Below are positions 61,498 to 64,000 of a stretch of DNA of 64,000 bases, piece after piece (position 1 is the stretch's first letter; the number at the start of each line of letters is the position of its first letter). This DNA is from Triplophysa rosa (lineage: Eukaryota; Chordata; Actinopteri; Cypriniformes; Nemacheilidae). The notes under the pieces are model-generated. The model searched no databases. It worked only from the letters and a program-made list of their open reading frames with translations, and was not told the origin of the DNA. The DNA is taken from the NCBI RefSeq assembly GCF_024868665.1, contig NC_079893.1, positions 9,782,407-9,846,406 of the forward strand, given 5' to 3'. The translations under genes were made by a program, and so were the position numbers.

Positions 61498-64000
61498 AAA
61501 AGTCTCACACATCAATGACCTCACCACACTCGGGGTATCTTGTGTTTTGTTCCCAGCTGTACTGTCATCTCTTAAATAGTAAGGTATGTCATGTCAGGGT
61601 GGGAAATGCCATAGTTTACACACTGGTGGCAGTTTTATTAAGTTTAGCTGAGTTAGCTTTAGCGTCAACGCTGTAGATTCAAGTCACAAATTGACGCCTT
61701 AAATTCTACTCCAAGTCATGTGGAAACCAGTAAACACATGGGTCAGTTTGGTGTTTGTGGTCTCTGTAGCTTTCAAGTGGTATCCGAATCATCCCTTCTG
61801 AGCCAAAATGTTTCATGCTTTGAACCCTCTGAAGCTATAACACATTATTTCAGTGACATAAGCAATGATTTGGCCATGCTTGGATCATGTTTCTCATTGC
61901 GCTAAAAGCTTTCTGGAATCGCTCCCAAATATAGTGTGATTTTTGGAAGGGAAGACCACAGACTGTGAAACGCAAATTTGGCAAAGTGATAATGTGCAGT
62001 CTGGATTATATTTGACCTGTGCAAATGTAATTCTGTGCTGTTTTGTGGAATTTAGGTGATTTTCAGCCTGCTTTGTATTGTTACAATGTCGAAATAACAA
62101 ACAATATTTACTCTTCATGTTACGTGGACGAAAAAATGCATATTTTCTTAAAAGTACCACAACAAAGCAGGTTGGCAAAGTTACACAGTTTTTTCTTAAA
62201 TTGTTGTAAAAATTATGCTCTTTATCTTCGACACGAGCTAATCTGCCCTAACCAAAATGGCTCTTCTTGTGACCTCTGGTATAGTTTAAAGGGGCACAAC
62301 CTTTTCGTTCATTGACCCTCAACAGTCAACCCTGTTGTTTAGCTTGATATTGTCGAATGATAATTCGGGCCGAATGTGTGACGAGGGCTTGTAAAGCAGA
62401 ATTCTGTTCAGTTCGCACATCCTTTGTTTAAGGCGCATGAGTGGCCATGCAGGGCTGGACCGACAGCCGATGTGTACAGAGCTGAATAACTGGTCGCTGT
62501 CCACTTCTGCTGTTTGGACAAACCTTGTTTTGTAGAAGAGGGGTTATAGGTGCTGTCATTAAAAATGGACATGTCATTAAAATATCGTAAGCAAAATACA
62601 CTTAAACGAGTTAAAAACACAATGTTTAAACAACTGCATGTGCTCTGAGAGATAAATAGTTAAAGGGATGGTTCAGCCAAAAACAAAAATACATACTGGT
62701 TTTAAAACGTGCATGAATTTCCTTCCTCATTTTTTCCAAACAATGAAAGTGAATGGTGACTGAGGCACAACATTAGAAAGACTTTTTGGGGTGAACTAGT
62801 CCTTTAGCAATTATTCATTTTGACCCATTATTGTTCTGCCTATACAGAACATTCAACCAAGAAATATTCCTCAATATACTTTCATTAAAGGCTTCTGTAA
62901 CATATTTTATCCATAACTTTTTTATTTTGTGCTAGCGTTCCTGTAGACGTGAAACGGCAGACATTTGTTGAGTGTTTCAGCGGCACATAAACAGATTTTG
63001 TGTTCAGGGACAGAAACATTCACCTACAAAACTCCTGAAATACTGTTCTGTACTTTTTGAGATGTCAGTGTGACCACCAGTAAAACCATGTTTAGTTCTA
63101 ACTTCAGTTCCATTGTTGTATCAGTGATGATGTTTTTTTACTCGCTGTGTTTAAAATCACTGTATTTTAATATTGTTCTAGTGTACAACTGTTGGGTAGT
63201 AGTTTGCTGGGTTGTTTCAACCCAAACTGCTCGGTTGTTTTACACATTACTGGGTCAAATATAAACTGTTTTGGGTTAATTTAACCCTCTGACTGGATTT
63301 GTCTCTTTTTGACCCAACGCTGGGTTGGAAATAACTCTACATTTTTAGATGCCTTGTATTGGCAGGTTTAACTTTTTCGCTCTGTTTTAATGTAATTCTT
63401 TGTATGGGATGTGAAGTGTTTATAAATGTGCCGTGTTGTTGGCACTACACATTAAGCCGTGTGTTAATTAGTGTGTATTCTAGTTACGTAAATAAACTTA
63501 TGGGTAAAAGAAAAGAAAAGCTATTTATAACTTGAATTGACCTTTACTTGAATCGAATGACCTAATGGTTATTCTGTACTTTTTGACCCAAAGTCATTGC
63601 AATACTAGTTCAAATTAGTATGTTTTGCCATGTAACTTTTACAAGAGTAAGCCTGTTTTACCAGCACCTTAGTTGTGTAAGGATTTATCGATTCAAATCA
63701 TTCTTGTTTTAACTGTTTATTGATGAGACATTGTGTGTTACAGCCTCAAAAGACATTGTTCAAATCTTGTTCCTTTGTGATTGAAACAATTACTTTGAAA
63801 TCTCAGTGGACTAAAACATAGGCCTACACATGGTTTAACTGGTATCTTGGCGCATATTAATAATGTCATATTCAGTGCTTGCAAGTGATTTCTCTCTTTA
63901 TATATGCATTATGCAGTAAGCACTTGCATTTCCTTTCAAAGGTAGCCGTTGTTTCCTTGAATGTGCACTAAAGAACATCATCCAACAGGGGGCGACCATA
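61498..64000. other. Downstream of slc25a51, no further gene seen
   Basis: AT-rich. Contains the short TTAA MITE and, at about 63190-63340, a stretch of inverted GGGTTGTTTCAACCC, GGGTTAATTTAACCC and CCAACGCTGGGTTGG motifs that looks like a decayed palindromic MITE. An AATAAA at 63490-63495 could be a distal poly(A) signal for slc25a51. Confidence 0.5.
62661..62806. mobile_element. Short TTAA MITE
   Basis: Starts TTAAAGGGATGGTTCAGCC and ends TTTTGGGGTGAACTAGTCCTTTA; internally deleted and diverged. Confidence 0.6.

Overview
The window is vertebrate nuclear DNA, almost certainly from a cypriniform (carp/zebrafish-type) teleost. Genes are split by GT-AG introns and encode clear vertebrate orthologues. 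Roughly half of the sequence is fish-type mobile DNA: nested hAT elements with 8-bp target duplications, TTAA-flanked MITEs, Tc1/mariner elements, a DIRS-type retrotransposon, an L2-type LINE and a tRNA-derived SINE. There is no prokaryotic gene organisation, and the species cannot be fixed from the sequence.

Layout. (1) 283-37462, minus strand: the first eleven coding exons of tbc1d1 (RabGAP of insulin/AMPK-controlled glucose transport). The GTPase-activating domain lies beyond the left edge. The second intron (7193-36882) is about 30 kb long and is the main transposon reservoir. It also holds a candidate alternative first coding exon at 34326-34400. (2) 41100-48546, minus: a complete 13-exon pgm2 (611 aa). 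Its position directly upstream of tbc1d1 on the same strand matches the PGM2-TBC1D1 pair on human 4p14. (3) 51320-53870, plus: an intron-containing, decayed slc5a7-like choline-transporter pseudogene. (4) 55274-55525, minus: a complete two-exon thymosin beta coding region with its TATA box and poly(A) signal. (5) 57350-58570, plus: an apparently intact Tc1/mariner transposon. (6) 60193-61089, plus: a complete single-exon slc25a51 (mitochondrial NAD carrier).

Mobile DNA in tbc1d1 intron 2 is layered. A hAT element (10980-16087, duplication ATAAGAAG) contains a truncated Tc1 transposase and a DIRS element. Another hAT-type element (16249-19600) contains a second one (18082-19483), which in turn contains a minisatellite. 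A TTAA-flanked element with a THAP-domain exon (20207-21561) lies beside a full hAT transposon (21628-24278) whose two-exon transposase is broken by one stop codon. An L2 LINE (about 29140-32000) is split by a hAT MITE.

The host genes do not form an operon or a pathway module. pgm2 and tbc1d1 both touch carbohydrate metabolism, but their adjacency is best read as conserved synteny. I found no convincing new biological system. The items most worth checking are the intact DD36E Tc1 element, the THAP exon inside a Kolobok-like element, the alternative tbc1d1 first exon and the slc5a7-like pseudogene.
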